Assembly (NCBI GenBank): GCA_017562135.1
Contig: QEYB01001497.1
Span: forward strand, 62,001-126,000
Direction of reading: 5' to 3'
Length of the DNA stretch: 64,000 nt
Source of the DNA: Dipylidium caninum
Lineage: Eukaryota; Platyhelminthes; Cestoda; Cyclophyllidea; Dipylidiidae
The notes beneath the pieces are model-generated. The model worked only from the letters and a program-made list of their open reading frames with translations. It was not told where the DNA came from and ran no database searches. The translations under genes and the position numbers were made by a program. This document shows, one piece after another, positions 14,121 through 26,000 of this stretch; the first letter of the stretch is position 1, and each line of letters begins with the position of its first letter.

Positions 14121-14334
14121 GGGAAGATGCAAATACGGAGTTGTTTCCATTCCGTCGTGGCATACAAATGGGACCAAATGTAACACAGTGGGTAGAAAGA
14201 ACTCCTTCAAGAGGTATAAAAAAGGAATATGCAGCCTCTTTTGCAATGCCTTGCTCTCAGTCGCAGTCGAAGACAGATTCGGCAGAGACACGCATTTCAT
14301 AGTTGCCATGCTAATAAGCCCGAAGCGAGCATGC

Positions 14335-14760
14335 AGGGAAGAGTTATTTGGCCGAGGAAGAAAGCAGAGCTGCAGGCGAATGTTTCAACTTTAAAATCAG
14401 ATAGAATATGAGGCAAAAAAGGAGGGGGAAATTTGCCCATACACATATTTTTCTCTGACTTCCACTGTCAACATCGAAAGGCGACTCGAAAGCCTCTTTC
14501 GCTCTCCTCGCTCTCCCTCTCTCGGGAGAGCTGCTTCCAGTAAAATGTGACATTTCCTTAATGTCACATTCTGATGGAATCTCCGCAGTAGAGTAACTGA
14601 CGAAGCCTCCCCCGTCTTCCCTGATAAATTGCAACACGTTAAATTTGTGTAAAGTCGAATCTTTCCTCGAGCAGAAAGAAGGAGTTTGTGTGCCTGTGCA
14701 CGTGTGTGTGTGTGTATGTGTGTGGCTTTGAGAAAACGCTCTCCGTCTCCCGACAAGCTG
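14335..14760 (+). repeat. dispersed repeat D, copy 1
   Basis: Matches 36745-37180 on + and 40780-41205 in reverse complement. Shared landmarks are 'ttatttggycgaggaagaaa', 'gtgacatttccttaatgtca' (itself a short palindrome), 'aattgcaacacgttaaattt' and a GT microsatellite. It follows copy A at the same relative position in which D2 follows copy C, so A and D may be parts of one larger unit. No protein-coding frame is conserved among copies. Confidence 0.7.
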
Positions 14761-15807
14761 AAGTGGTCGGAGGGATGGAATACAGAGAAACTGCGCCGCC
14801 GGAGGGAGGCTGAGGCGACAACGAGGGGCGAAAATGTCCTGCCGGGAGGCACCAGAATAACAGTCTTTGAGCGCATGTCTCCCAATTTGTGTCTCCGTAG
14901 GATGTGAATGAGTGAAATGCAACTGTGTGGAGCATCTCACTACCGCCGAATTCACATCAAAGGAGTGGAGGAGAGAAGAAAGCGCTCGCAGTGTTGGTAG
15001 GAGGCCTGCCAGGGATTGGGGAGGGAGAAGTCGTTGTGAGCTGTAATACGGAGGGAAACATCACTTCTTTCCAGTCCACTCAACAACAAAAAAACCATGT
15101 TGTCGGAAATTAGACCCGAAGTGCATCCATTTTCCCCAAAGATTTGATGAACCTGCGTACAGTAATCGCAAAAGTGGATCAAATATCTCTCCTTTGTTGT
15201 AATAAATCGCTAAAACATGCGCCTCCTTTGTTCCAGGTCAACCACAAAATGCCACGTGATTAAAAGGAGAGTGAATTTTGACGATTGGAGGCAAAAAAGG
15301 GAAAAACCATCAGACAAGTAATTTAATCCCGCCGCACCTAACGTCTGACGGAGTTCCCATTGTCTAGGGAGCGCTGAAGCCCGAAGAATTTAGTGGGGAC
15401 GAGGTGAGGAAGTCGGCGCCGACTACGAGATGGTAAATGGAAGAACAGAGCCACGTAGTTTCTTTCCCACCGCACCACTGGGGTGGCAACTTCTGGCCAA
15501 ATGCAGAAGAGCTGCTTAGCCGGTCTCGGAGCTCACCGACCAGGCGATAGCGGAACCGTTGTCAGCCTCTTCGGGTAACTGGCAAAACGCAAAAGGTGCG
15601 CGATGGAGAGACGGCCCGGGGTGGGCACTTCGAGTGCCATCTTAATTGCATTCTTCCACATGGTGTAATTTAGCTGGAGAAAATAAATGTTGTTTTTAAA
15701 TGGCACAAAGCCTCTTCATCTCCGAGGCCGGAACAAGTGACAGGGGAGATGGGCTAAAAGCTCCTTAAATCCTGTAGCTTTGAAAACTAACTGCTACCTC
15801 TTTTCAG

Positions 15808-16095
15808 GCTATCCTCGTCCCTTGGACGGTGTATGCCGCCTTCCTGTCCTACAATCAACCATTTGGCACAAATCGTCGCCCTAAGAGCGTCTCATGGAGC
15901 ATGGCAAAGTGGATTTTGGCACCAGTTAAAATAGTTTCCCAGTCTCGTCTTATTGCTCAAGAAATGGCAAGAAAAAACATGCTCAAAGCAGGTTCCCCTC
16001 GTCCTCCGAGCCCCCCCCCCCCACCCAAAAAAACACGACATCACATTGATATGCCCGACCTACCGAAATTCCCTCCGGCGCCATTCTGCCTTTAA
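15808..16095 (+). CDS. candidate terminal exon of an unrecognised gene
   Basis: A polypyrimidine tract ending ctcttttcag places an acceptor AG at 15806-15807. From 15808 the frame is open for 95 codons to TAA at 16093-16095. The translation starts AILVPWTVYAAFLSYNQPFG, continues with a basic region (KSVSWSMAKWILAPVKIVS), then a proline run of about seven residues and a short C-terminus ending FCL. I do not recognise the family. The composition looks more protein-like than the surrounding frames, but there is no donor-bounded partner exon nearby and no homologue I can name. It could be a chance frame behind a chance acceptor. Confidence 0.3.
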   Translation, partial: AILVPWTVYAAFLSYNQPFGTNRRPKSVSWSMAKWILAPVKIVSQSRLIAQEMARKNMLKAGSPRPPSPPPPPKKTRHHIDMPDLPKFPPAPFCL

Positions 16096-19000
16096 ACACC
16101 TCCTCTGAGAGTGTGCAATCTCCGGCAAAATCTACCACTTTCGGCGACTCCAGTGGTGTTCCTCGACATCACATAACTGGATAATATAACCTTTTTAAAT
16201 AGTTCAGACGTAACGTAACTCATCAAATCCACCCAATAATTGTTGTCTATTTTCATAAAAAGACAAAAAAGAAAAGTAATGTTCAGCGCCACAATTGGTT
16301 CACCATTTTTCTTCCTATTCCTCCAACTATCTATTTATCATATATTTCATTAAAAAAGGGTTTTCATCTCAAGCATGAAACTGGGATCTGTTTAGACCTA
16401 AATTTCATGGTTGTAAGGGGAATTAATCTACTTAACACTCAGTATAGCAGAGTCGCGCCACACAGGATTACTTTTCTGCTTAAAACTCACCTCTTTCCGC
16501 ATTAATGATGCATGCGCTCAGGTATAACGCCTCATAACATGCATAAACACTCCATAAGTGTTAGCTACCCTGCTTCTGGTAAATTAACCTAAATGAACTT
16601 TTACTAGCTGCCAACCAATCTCTCCACTGTTTTTATCCTCTTTTCCCGCTTGTTTGTACGATGAATGTGAAAATGGGTTTGGCGAAATGGCTCAACTCGT
16701 CTGCGAATCCGTCGGTTGTTTAGTACTACAGCAGGTGACCTGGAGGTATAAAGTGCGTGTCAATACTCAAAGCTTTTATGCTCCTTTATCTACGCAAATG
16801 AGTTAAAATTTTGCAAGGTGAGGAAATTTGAGGGAGGCATTAACATCACTGATTGGGTGGTATTTAAGTTCACTAAAAGAATTCACATTCCTTTCTACGA
16901 AAAACCCAAAACTTTGCTGGTTAGTGACTTGTAACCTGTTTAGTCTGTAAAACTTCCACGGGAGCTAAGTCAGATTTTCTAACGACACAAGAACGTAATG
17001 CAAAGCAATTTGCAAACCACTGCTTATGAATTAGAGTCAGGTGCCGTATTTCAGGAATGGTGGATCTTAAAAACAACATTGTTTGCGGCCACTTCTTGTA
17101 GTTTTTATTTGTCACCTGACGGCCCCCCTCCATTTGATTGTTCACTCGAAAACGTGACCGAAATGTAAGCAGCCGTTTATTAATTAAAACAAAGCGAGCA
17201 GACAAAAAGTGTCTATTACCATACGCGTAAGAGTAGCCTAGGAGAAGGATTAAATTTTGACAATGAATTGCCTCATCTTTCATAAATAGAAACACGGATC
17301 CGGTATATTTACGCAGCCGATTTAGAAGGCAAAGAAACAATTCTTGCAGAACCTTAAAATAGAAGGGAAAACAAATTCCCTCTAACCAATACTAGGAGAA
17401 CGTCTAGGCCAGTAGGAGAAAAGACAACGCATTAGGGAAAGAGAAATGAATGCAAAAGTCTATCGTGATGAGACGGCGTAATCGCATTATTAGGTGGTAA
17501 TTCACCATTGGTCTGGAGGGAAGACAATCACGTAAGGAGTAAGTAGTACCTGATACGTAAACTCATACACCAAATCCTACCAATTCACCATAAACCCTTC
17601 TCGGTTTAGCCACCAAGTTCGCTTTTCATCCAAATTTAGGCATAATGAGCAAGGGAAAAAATCGGGGTGACTGCTATGTTTTTTTGTTGTAGATCTCCGG
17701 AAAGACTTCTAGTCCCACCTGTTTCACTGACGCTGCTGATGCTGTCTCCAGTGCGAGTGTCCCACCTGCCTGCGCATGCTGTGCGTTCCGCACTCCGGGC
17801 AAATGTTCGCACTCACATACCTACGCACCCGCGCATCCACGCACGCACGCACGGGCGCACGCAAAAACGCACGCATCGGTCATATAATGGCGGGTGCGCG
17901 AATGAAATACTTCGACTGCGTAGCAGTAGCAGCAAAAGTAACTGCCGAGGCAGCAGTAACATCGCTTAATCGGTTCCCGCAGACAGGGTGTCCGGACGCA
18001 TTTGCATATATGCATATGTGTGTCTTTGTCTGAGTGTGTGCGAGATTTTTGCGTTAGCCCCTGCCTCCACTCACCATGGACGTGAGCCGACGCTAAGTCG
18101 GTCCCCAACACCTCTGCGGATTTATATTTTGCACCTTCAAAGTGAGTTGACTCCCCCTCCCCCCACTTCCACCCCCGCCAGCAACGTCTCTTTACGTGTC
18201 AGTCGTTCCACTGACGCGCCACCAACCTCATGAATTTCACGGTCTTATTATGACCCGGTTGCCATTAATGATGGGATAATTGCTAAAATTAGATGGTCCA
18301 TTCTCCGGCTAGATAACATGGATTACGGTAAAATTTAATTGCCTTTTAGTAAATCAAAGGACGCGTAGTTTTGACCTTCTAGTGGCAGGTTACCACTGCG
18401 ATGTAGTTTGGCGCGCAACGGACATGCTTTTAAGTGTTCACTCGTGCCAGACTTTGGCAACATATATTGAAAAGTGACATGAAATCCTTCATGTATAAGA
18501 AAACCTGAAAAGTTTATTTGAGATATCTACGCGCTATTTATTTTTACACTTTCATTTAAAAAATGCATTTACTAACTGGGTATCAATATTGTTCTGTCGA
18601 AATTAACTGTGCCACGACTTTAAATATTAGCCGATATAGAAGGAAAAATTAGGGAATTTTGGAAAGAAGGATTCATAAATTTGAACTCTCCAGGAAAATC
18701 CTGAGGTTGAACTCGCTAAAGCGTTCAAACTAATCAGTTGAGTGGGTTAACATCACAACTGATTTGACAATGGTCTCATGCCTTCCCCCGTTATTTAATA
18801 AACGAGCTATGCCAAAAAAGTTAGTTGGAAAATAGACAGTCGAATTCCCCGTGTCACCTCGCTCCGCTATTGCCTTTGATGGGATTTTGTTTTGCTCGGA
18901 GACGTGAGTGGCGTTTTTTATTTCACTCTTAACTGGGGAGGGGAGATTTGGTAGGCTTTCGCACCTCTTCACGGGACCTCACCAATGTACTTATACGCCT

Positions 19001-19928
19001 ATTCGGGAAAATGGGTAAGAGGTAAAAACACGCCCTTTCCTCCAATCAACCGCCCCCTCCCCCCTCCGGCGGCCTAATCACGACGTGAGAAAGATAGGCG
19101 TAGATTTTCCTCCTTCTCACTCTGCCTCCTCGCACCCCCACCGTCTCGCCTCCATTCGAGAGTCATGATTCATCTCGCGCCGTATGTGAATAGTCTCATC
19201 GGTAAGATGCCTGTTTCCGACTTAAATTTATTCCCTCGGTGTGGAGAAGACAACGTCACATTAGCGTGAGTATTTCCTTCCCTCACAGTTGCCTTTCTTC
19301 CAAAGTTAAATGCCTGTAATCTCTGGTGGCCATTTGCAACTGAGCCTTCGTGACAATTCATCCTGTTCGTAGGCCACGGCGATACTCTAAAGGTGAAGTG
19401 TCAGTAGTCGCGATAATCAGCACGCTGAACTGGGGCCAAGGAGACCACAACGGTGGAAAAGGAAACTCTGTGTTGAACCCACGTTTGGCAGTGTTATTTT
19501 TGACTGTCACACAATGTGGAGGCGCGACTTTCATCATGACGTTTCGTGTTCTCCGGGGGGACCAGCATTACCATTGTCGCCTGCATTAAGTATGCAAATG
19601 ATTGCCTGTCACAATGCGTTAGTTGGAGTCCCACACACGGACATACACACGTAGAGTTTGCATTTGCATAATATTCTGGACAGCATAGAGCAGTTATTCT
19701 CCACTCGAGGTGGAATCGGGACCCGCCTTTGCCACCTGCCGGAAGTAGCTTGTTTATGGGTACGCCAATTTTAACCGTAAACGCGGCCCAACAATCTTGA
19801 ATCCTTATTGCCTGACCGTGGAATGATGAAGGTCACCTGTCACCCTTTTTGTCAACCTGGCATGAAGCAACACAGTCCGATGGTGTACGCACTACGACGC
19901 TGCCTAATTCTCCTCCTCTTTCCCCACA
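16096..19928. other. intergenic; upstream region of the receptor gene
   Basis: No exon or RNA gene recognised. Base composition is A/T-rich around 16140-17450 and 18240-18720, with a short CGCAC-type repeat run near 17820-17870. The promoter of the receptor gene should lie here or further left, but no core promoter element can be supported by eye. Confidence 0.4.
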
Positions 19929-19929
19929 G
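19909..19929 (+). promoter_or_regulatory. splice acceptor 44 nt before the start codon (5' UTR exon or trans-splice site)
   Basis: A long pyrimidine tract (cctaattctcctcctctttc) ends in ccacag with AG at 19928-19929, giving a strong 3' splice site. The following 44 bases are 5' UTR: the frame of the ATG at 19974 has a TAA stop at 19938-19940. The site must join either an upstream non-coding exon or, in a flatworm, possibly a spliced leader. Which one cannot be decided from sequence alone. Confidence 0.6.
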
Positions 19930-19973
19930 ACCACATCTAATCCGACGGTCTTCGGAGTACAACCAAAGCCAAG

Positions 19974-20001
19974 ATGATCCACATCGAGTTGCAACACTTT
20001 C
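19974..20001 (+). CDS. KIRREL: Kirrel-like exon 1: start codon and first part of signal peptide
   Basis: ATG in a fair context (gccaagATGa), then nine codons and one base before donor GTAAGT at 20002. Joined to exon 2 it reads MIHIELQHFPLQKYLILCLL, the start of a signal peptide. An in-frame TAA at 19938 upstream supports this start. The exon is only 28 coding bases and would be missed by a length filter. Confidence 0.8.
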
Positions 20002-23000
20002 GTAAGTTCACACTGGTTGTCCTTTGCGTGATATATGAGACAAACTTGGTTGCTCTATTTGACTTTAAACAAACCTCTACCGTCCGCTTAAAATCTGCTG
20101 TCAAGGTTTTACGATTTTCTTGCATTTTCGGTACCGAAAGACGTATTTTTAGTGCAGGCTGGTGATGATATGAAGAGGCCGATTTTACTTCTCGAAATCC
20201 CTACCCAAAAAAACTCCTCATCCAATTCATCATCAGCATCAGGTTCAACATGTCCACCAGCTGTTCTGTGTATAATCTCTAGGGTTTTCACCTCTCCCCC
20301 CTTCGTCTGCAGCTCTGCAAAAATACCTCATCCTCTGCCTCCTCCTCACTGCGGCTCCAAGGACTCGAAGCCACGACAATGTCGACTACTTCCTGCAACA
20401 TCCAGTCAGCCAGTCGGTCACGTTAAACAGCACCTTCACACTGACCTGTCGCCTGCGGGTCAGTCTCTTTCAAGATGCTGGCAGTCCGGGCTGGCAGAAG
20501 CCGACAGTTCAGTGGGTTCGGGACAAATTTGGCCTGGGGACTACGCGAGAGGATATCCAACAGGCCGGAATGGAGGCGAATTCATTCACCTCGCGTTACG
20601 ATCTGCCCTACAATCTGGATGAAGGTTTGTCACAACCTTTTAACCGCGTTTATTTCAACACACCTCGGATAAAGACAGATATTTGAAGTGTCTGAGCGAT
20701 TGCAAAGTGTGAACGAGAAAGAGTCCAGTGGACGGGTGGAAGAGCTGCCCACGAAGCCATGCAGACACTGTGGAGAGGAACGGAGCGAGTAAAACACGAC
20801 ATTGTCATTACAGGACAATACGATCTGCAGATTCGCTCTGCCCGCAGCATCGACGAGGGCCAGTACGTGTGTCAACTGCGCTACGACAGGCGGACGTACT
20901 TCAGTCAAGCTGCTGATGTCAGCGTCTTGGGTAAGAAATTAATTCCCCTCCGCACCTTTTCAACCCCCGACGCGACCACCTTCCGGTCGAGCCATTTTTT
21001 GGCTGTGGTTGTTTGGTCTCGAGCACCTGATTCTCTCTCTGGAAGCAGGAACATATTATGATCGTAATTAGTTACGTGAAGAAACATGCAAGGGATATTC
21101 TCACTCAGAATTCTTAAGTTATTCTTCCTACGCATTTCGTGTAGTTTTCCACTGTTTAGGTGCCGAATTTTGTTTTCTTTTTGGCGGAAACAAAAAGGAA
21201 ACAAAATGCTATCTACAACTACCTTTACTTGTACGAGTTTAAATTAAATCATAGCTCAACTCACCAGGCTTCAAGTCCTTCTGACACGTTGAGTGACATC
21301 AAGAAGATCCACGGAAGACCCCCGGCTCATGTTGATGAAGAGGAGGAGGAAAAGGGGGAGGAGGAGCCGAGGAGGAGGCGGAATTAAGGACAACGACGGT
21401 GGAAACCGATTCACCACGCACAACTATTCGTCAACTCGAGTGTTAACACCCTGTCGGCATACAATAAATGATAAGGAAAAGAAATTGGACTCAAATGTGC
21501 CGGCCGATGGTCGAGAGGTGGGAGAGTGAGAGCGTCTCTTCGTCGCCTCCCTCGCAACACACAAAGGCCACCGTTTTTGACACCAAACCATCATTTCTCA
21601 TGAGAAGTGGCTTTTGTATGACAAGGGAAAAGACCGAAGCACATGGACAAAAAGCAAGCCGGCCCGGACACACCTCTGAGTGGAAAGGTGGCCAAATAGG
21701 TTTGCTTGCCATGTGGTCGAATGCCCAAGGAGCTCTTCCTGCCTTCCTGCCTTCCTTCCTTCCTTACGGCCGAAGGAAGGGAGGCACAACAGCGGCGGCG
21801 GAATCCGATTCCTTGCGCGAGTTAGTGTCAGGCATGAGGAGAAACTGATGAACTCGGTGGGGCGCAGAGCTCGTGAATGAAGATGACGCACGACGACGAT
21901 CGACGACGTCGTGAAAAGCGTCCTCTTCTTCTTCTTCTTCTGACAAATTGAGTGACTTCTTCACGGGATGACATTTTGCTCTATCCTCCACATTAACCCG
22001 ACATTTCAGCGACCGAGCGAAATATTTACCACCGGGAAGAAATATCAACAACTAAGAGGACATTACAGAAGACCTTGAATCTTTGTTGACCCTAGAACCA
22101 TGTTTTGTTTTCAAAAACGACGAAAATAACTTGCTCAAATGTTGGTAGAGAGCGCTAGATGTCAATGGAGAAAAGAGGGAATGCCGCTTTTGTTTATATT
22201 TTATTCGGGGCGATCATTTCATAGTTTCCATTGTGATATTTGCACAGTGAGGCGTGGAGAGAGGCACTCCCCCTTTCGAGAAATGGGGCACCAAGCCCGT
22301 CTTCTCGCCCCCTCTCCTCTCCTCTCCTCTCCCTCCCACCCTCCACTCGCCACCCCCCCTCCTCCATCCCATGCGGGCTGTCTCCGTCTCGTCTCGGCTC
22401 GCCTCGCCTCGTTTCGCCTGCCTTGCCGCCTCTCCTAATCCTGGCCGGACGCCGCACCAACCCTTTCCAGCGGCGTCTCCTCGGTTGTTGAAGCAAACGG
22501 CCTCGACTCCACTCGTCCAACCGCCATGTCGGGTGCAGGGCCGGCGATTGGCGACATTTGGGCGTTAATACAACTTCTCCCTCCCCACACCGTGTGTTAT
22601 CCACGTGGAGGTGAACTGACTCGCTCCTAAGTGTCGCTGTGGACTTACGCCTTCAGGGTTGCGAAGTTATTGCTTACTATTGACATGGAGCCGGTTTCTT
22701 GCCCTTCTTCCTCCGTTCCTCCCCCCGCCCCCGGCCCCCCCCCCCGCCTCCAGACATCCCCACTACAGCCTGTTAATGCATAAACAAGTGTTTTTATTGC
22801 CATACCGAGGCGGTAACGCCGGCCCCGAGGTGAAGAAGGCGCTCCCGAACAGCAGAGAGGAGACTTTTGTGCACCGTCTAACCAAAATTATTTTTAAATT
22901 TCACCCCCCCCCTCCCGGGAATGAACAGTGGCCTCGGAGGATCCGACCCTCGTGCAATCCGATGTGCTCAACGCGGAGGAGATGCGACTTGTCGGACCGC

Positions 23001-26000
23001 AGATCGCGGCGATGGCGACGGAGGGCAGTTACCTACGCCTTCATTGCATTGCCAAGAATGGGAAACCGGGAGCCAAGCTCTATTGGACCCTCAACGGCAG
23101 TCCATTGGTGATCGCCTACAATGAGGATGAGACGAAGGGGAAGATCACCAGTCCCATTGAGGGGAATGTGTCAATCAAGAGCATTCGCGACGCCAAACCG
23201 CCCTCACTGTGAGTGGAAAACTTTGCCCCAACCCCCACGCCTCCTTCTCCCGCCGGCTCCACCGAAACCCGTGGGGGGGGGGGGGCGACGCCGCACAGTT
23301 CTGACACCTCGCTGCGGTCATTAATTAAGCCCAGTTGACATTTGGACGTTTATTTCACGCCTGTCAGCACCGCACAATTACACTGACGGAGGAGCGCGGT
23401 TGAAGGTTGCCCGCCGCGTTCACCTCCCGGCAGTTTCCCTCGTCACATCGCATTGTGTGAGGGTTGAGATTTATTTCTATTCCCGCAAAATATCGCTCGA
23501 CTGGGCGTTTAAATGCAGTCCGTCAACTACGGTGGGAATACTTTACACGTGAGGGGATTTTTTGGCCCCCCTATTTTTTTGTCGCCTTCTTGCGCTTTTT
23601 GATCTACCTGAGCATAATTCGCCTCGAAATGCCTCATTTAATTGCCCATTTTAAGGCTAAAAACAGGTCTTATCAGGCAAATAATCTTCTTTTGGCACTA
23701 TTGCGAATATAATCATAAACAAGCGCTACTTTTATTTGAAATTTAATATGATTTCACATGCGGTGAATCGACATACTGTCGGATCGCCTGAGTGGAGTCG
23801 TTCCATTAAGCCACCGGTTTTACACGGGAATGGAACTCCCAAAAAAAGTGTTTGAAGCGCTTCGAAGCGAGACGATGGCGACTCTGAGAGCAGTGATGGA
23901 GTGTAGGAGGTTCGGCGCCAGGCGATGCGGACGGTTGTCGACTCAGTCGCAGTGGAATTGTGTGAATGTCAGTCCGACGAGGCCGAGGATGGAGTGATTG
24001 ACATGGGCAGGCGAAAGACGATCTCACGACTTTCTTCTTCTTCTTCTCCTTCGCCTTCTTCCCCTTTCAGAGTGACAACCGTGAGTGAGATAGTCGTCTA
24101 CGTCACTCGACTGCACCACGGGTCAAAGATTAGATGTACAGCACAGAACGAGGGCTACGAGGATCAACCGCTGCAACCGGCCTTCACGAAGCTCAACATT
24201 CAATGTAAGCACGTGCTTTTTTCTGTCCCTCACTTCACCTCCGCCTCGCCAAACAGTGCCAGCGTCCTTCCGCCTCACTGTCACAGTCATTCGGGCAATA
24301 AAACGGTGCATGCAAGTGGGGCGGGTTAAAAATGCCGCTGTTAACATCCTCCTCCTTCTCGTCCTCCTCCACCACTTCCTTCTGCTCCTTTATCTCATGC
24401 TCCTAGTCCCTCAAGTCATCCGCCTCCTCCTCAGCCTGCTCCTTATCCTCCACCTTCTTCTCGTCCTCGTCCCCCTCAGCTCCAACCTTGTCCTCCTAGT
24501 CCTCCTTGTCTGCCTCCCAGTCGTTCAGCTCGTCCTTCTCCTCCTCTACCTCCTTCTCCTTGTTCTCCGCTTACACCTCTGCCTCCACGTCCGCCTCCTC
24601 GTCCTCTCCTTCACCTTCCCCTCGTCCTTGTTCTCCACCTCCTCATCCTCCACCTAATCATGATCGTGCGTCTCCCCTGCCTCCTCCAAGTCGTCCACCC
24701 CGTCTTTCTCCTCGTTCTCCCTGTGATCATATAATTTTCAACCAAGGATAAGCAGCTCCAGTAGGTGTAAAAGCAAAAATCCGCGTCCTCTCCTGAGGCA
24801 GGATTCAACAAACGAGGAGCATGTGTAAAGACCCGTCTTGTGCGTGCTAGCGTTGGGAGGGCAAAACTTATGAACAAGGGTGTCAGGTGAATGAGGGAAC
24901 GGGGGCGACCAGCGGTTGCTGTCGTCGTCGTCGGCGCCTCCTCGAATGAACGAGCAACCCGACTAGTCCTGCTCGTTCTCCACCTCCTCCTCCATCCCGT
25001 CCTCGCCTTCTTCCTCCTCCTCGTCCCCTCACCTTCCTCCCCTATCCTCCACCTTCTCCTCGTCCACGTCCTCGTCTCCGTCGCGGTCGTCCTCCTCCTC
25101 GTTGTCGGCGTCTCCTTGAATTAATGGGAATCCCAACTCGCCGGCTAAGCTGCTCTGAAACTTAATATAAATTAACCAGACATACTCGAATTGTCTCGTG
25201 GGGAGACAGTTTGTGTTGGTGGGAGGGAGTGAGCGAGCTTGTCACTTCACCATAGCATCAGCCCTTAAGGCGACCCGAGGCCTTTTGCACGACCAGTCCC
25301 TCTACTGCGTCTTTCTGCTCCCTTCTTTAGACGCCCCAGTTGTGAAGATGCGAGTTACTCCAGCTTTGGGTAGACGCAGTTTCCACGAAAATGATGTTGT
25401 CATCATTCGTTGCTCCGCCGAGGGTCGTCCGGACAACTTTACCTGGAGGTGGGACATTTTCATTTCATGCTTTACTCTCACGCAAACCAGAGTGATGCCA
25501 ACTATGTGGTGGCCTGTGGGAGAGTATAGTGCATTCCGTCCCACTCAACGCCACCCTGCTGCGTCCCACTCTCCCTCTTCCCCTGAAGACCCAGTGGCAT
25601 CGCCTGGGAACAAAGCCTGGAAATAGGACGACTGAAATATGTTCCAGGATTTGTACTGACCTACGCATGAGACAGGCGATGTCGGTGGCCGAGAAACATG
25701 GAGTTGAGCCAAGGGGAGAGGGAGGACAACTTCTCCACGCCCTGACCAAATCCGACCTCAAGGAATACTTTTTCTAATCTGGGTCATTTCGCTCGCAGGT
25801 GGATGATAAACGGCACGGTGGTGGAGGGCGAGACAACCGAGCAGTACCGAGTTCGTCTTTCGCGAGAATTAATCAACGTGACTGTGGTGTGTGCTGCCAC
25901 CACTTTTGCAGAGGGCAGCGACCAGACAATCCTCACATTCCATTGTGAGTTTGAATCTTTTTTCTTTCGGATTAGTCTGTCTCCTCCACCGCCAGGTAGG

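Noticed and set aside
14344..14955. 203-codon minus-strand frame
   Set aside because: Lies in repeat D; the frame is broken in copies D2 and D3.
24256..25124. Leucine- and serine-rich frames in intron 5
   Set aside because: Artefacts of the C/T-rich tracts.
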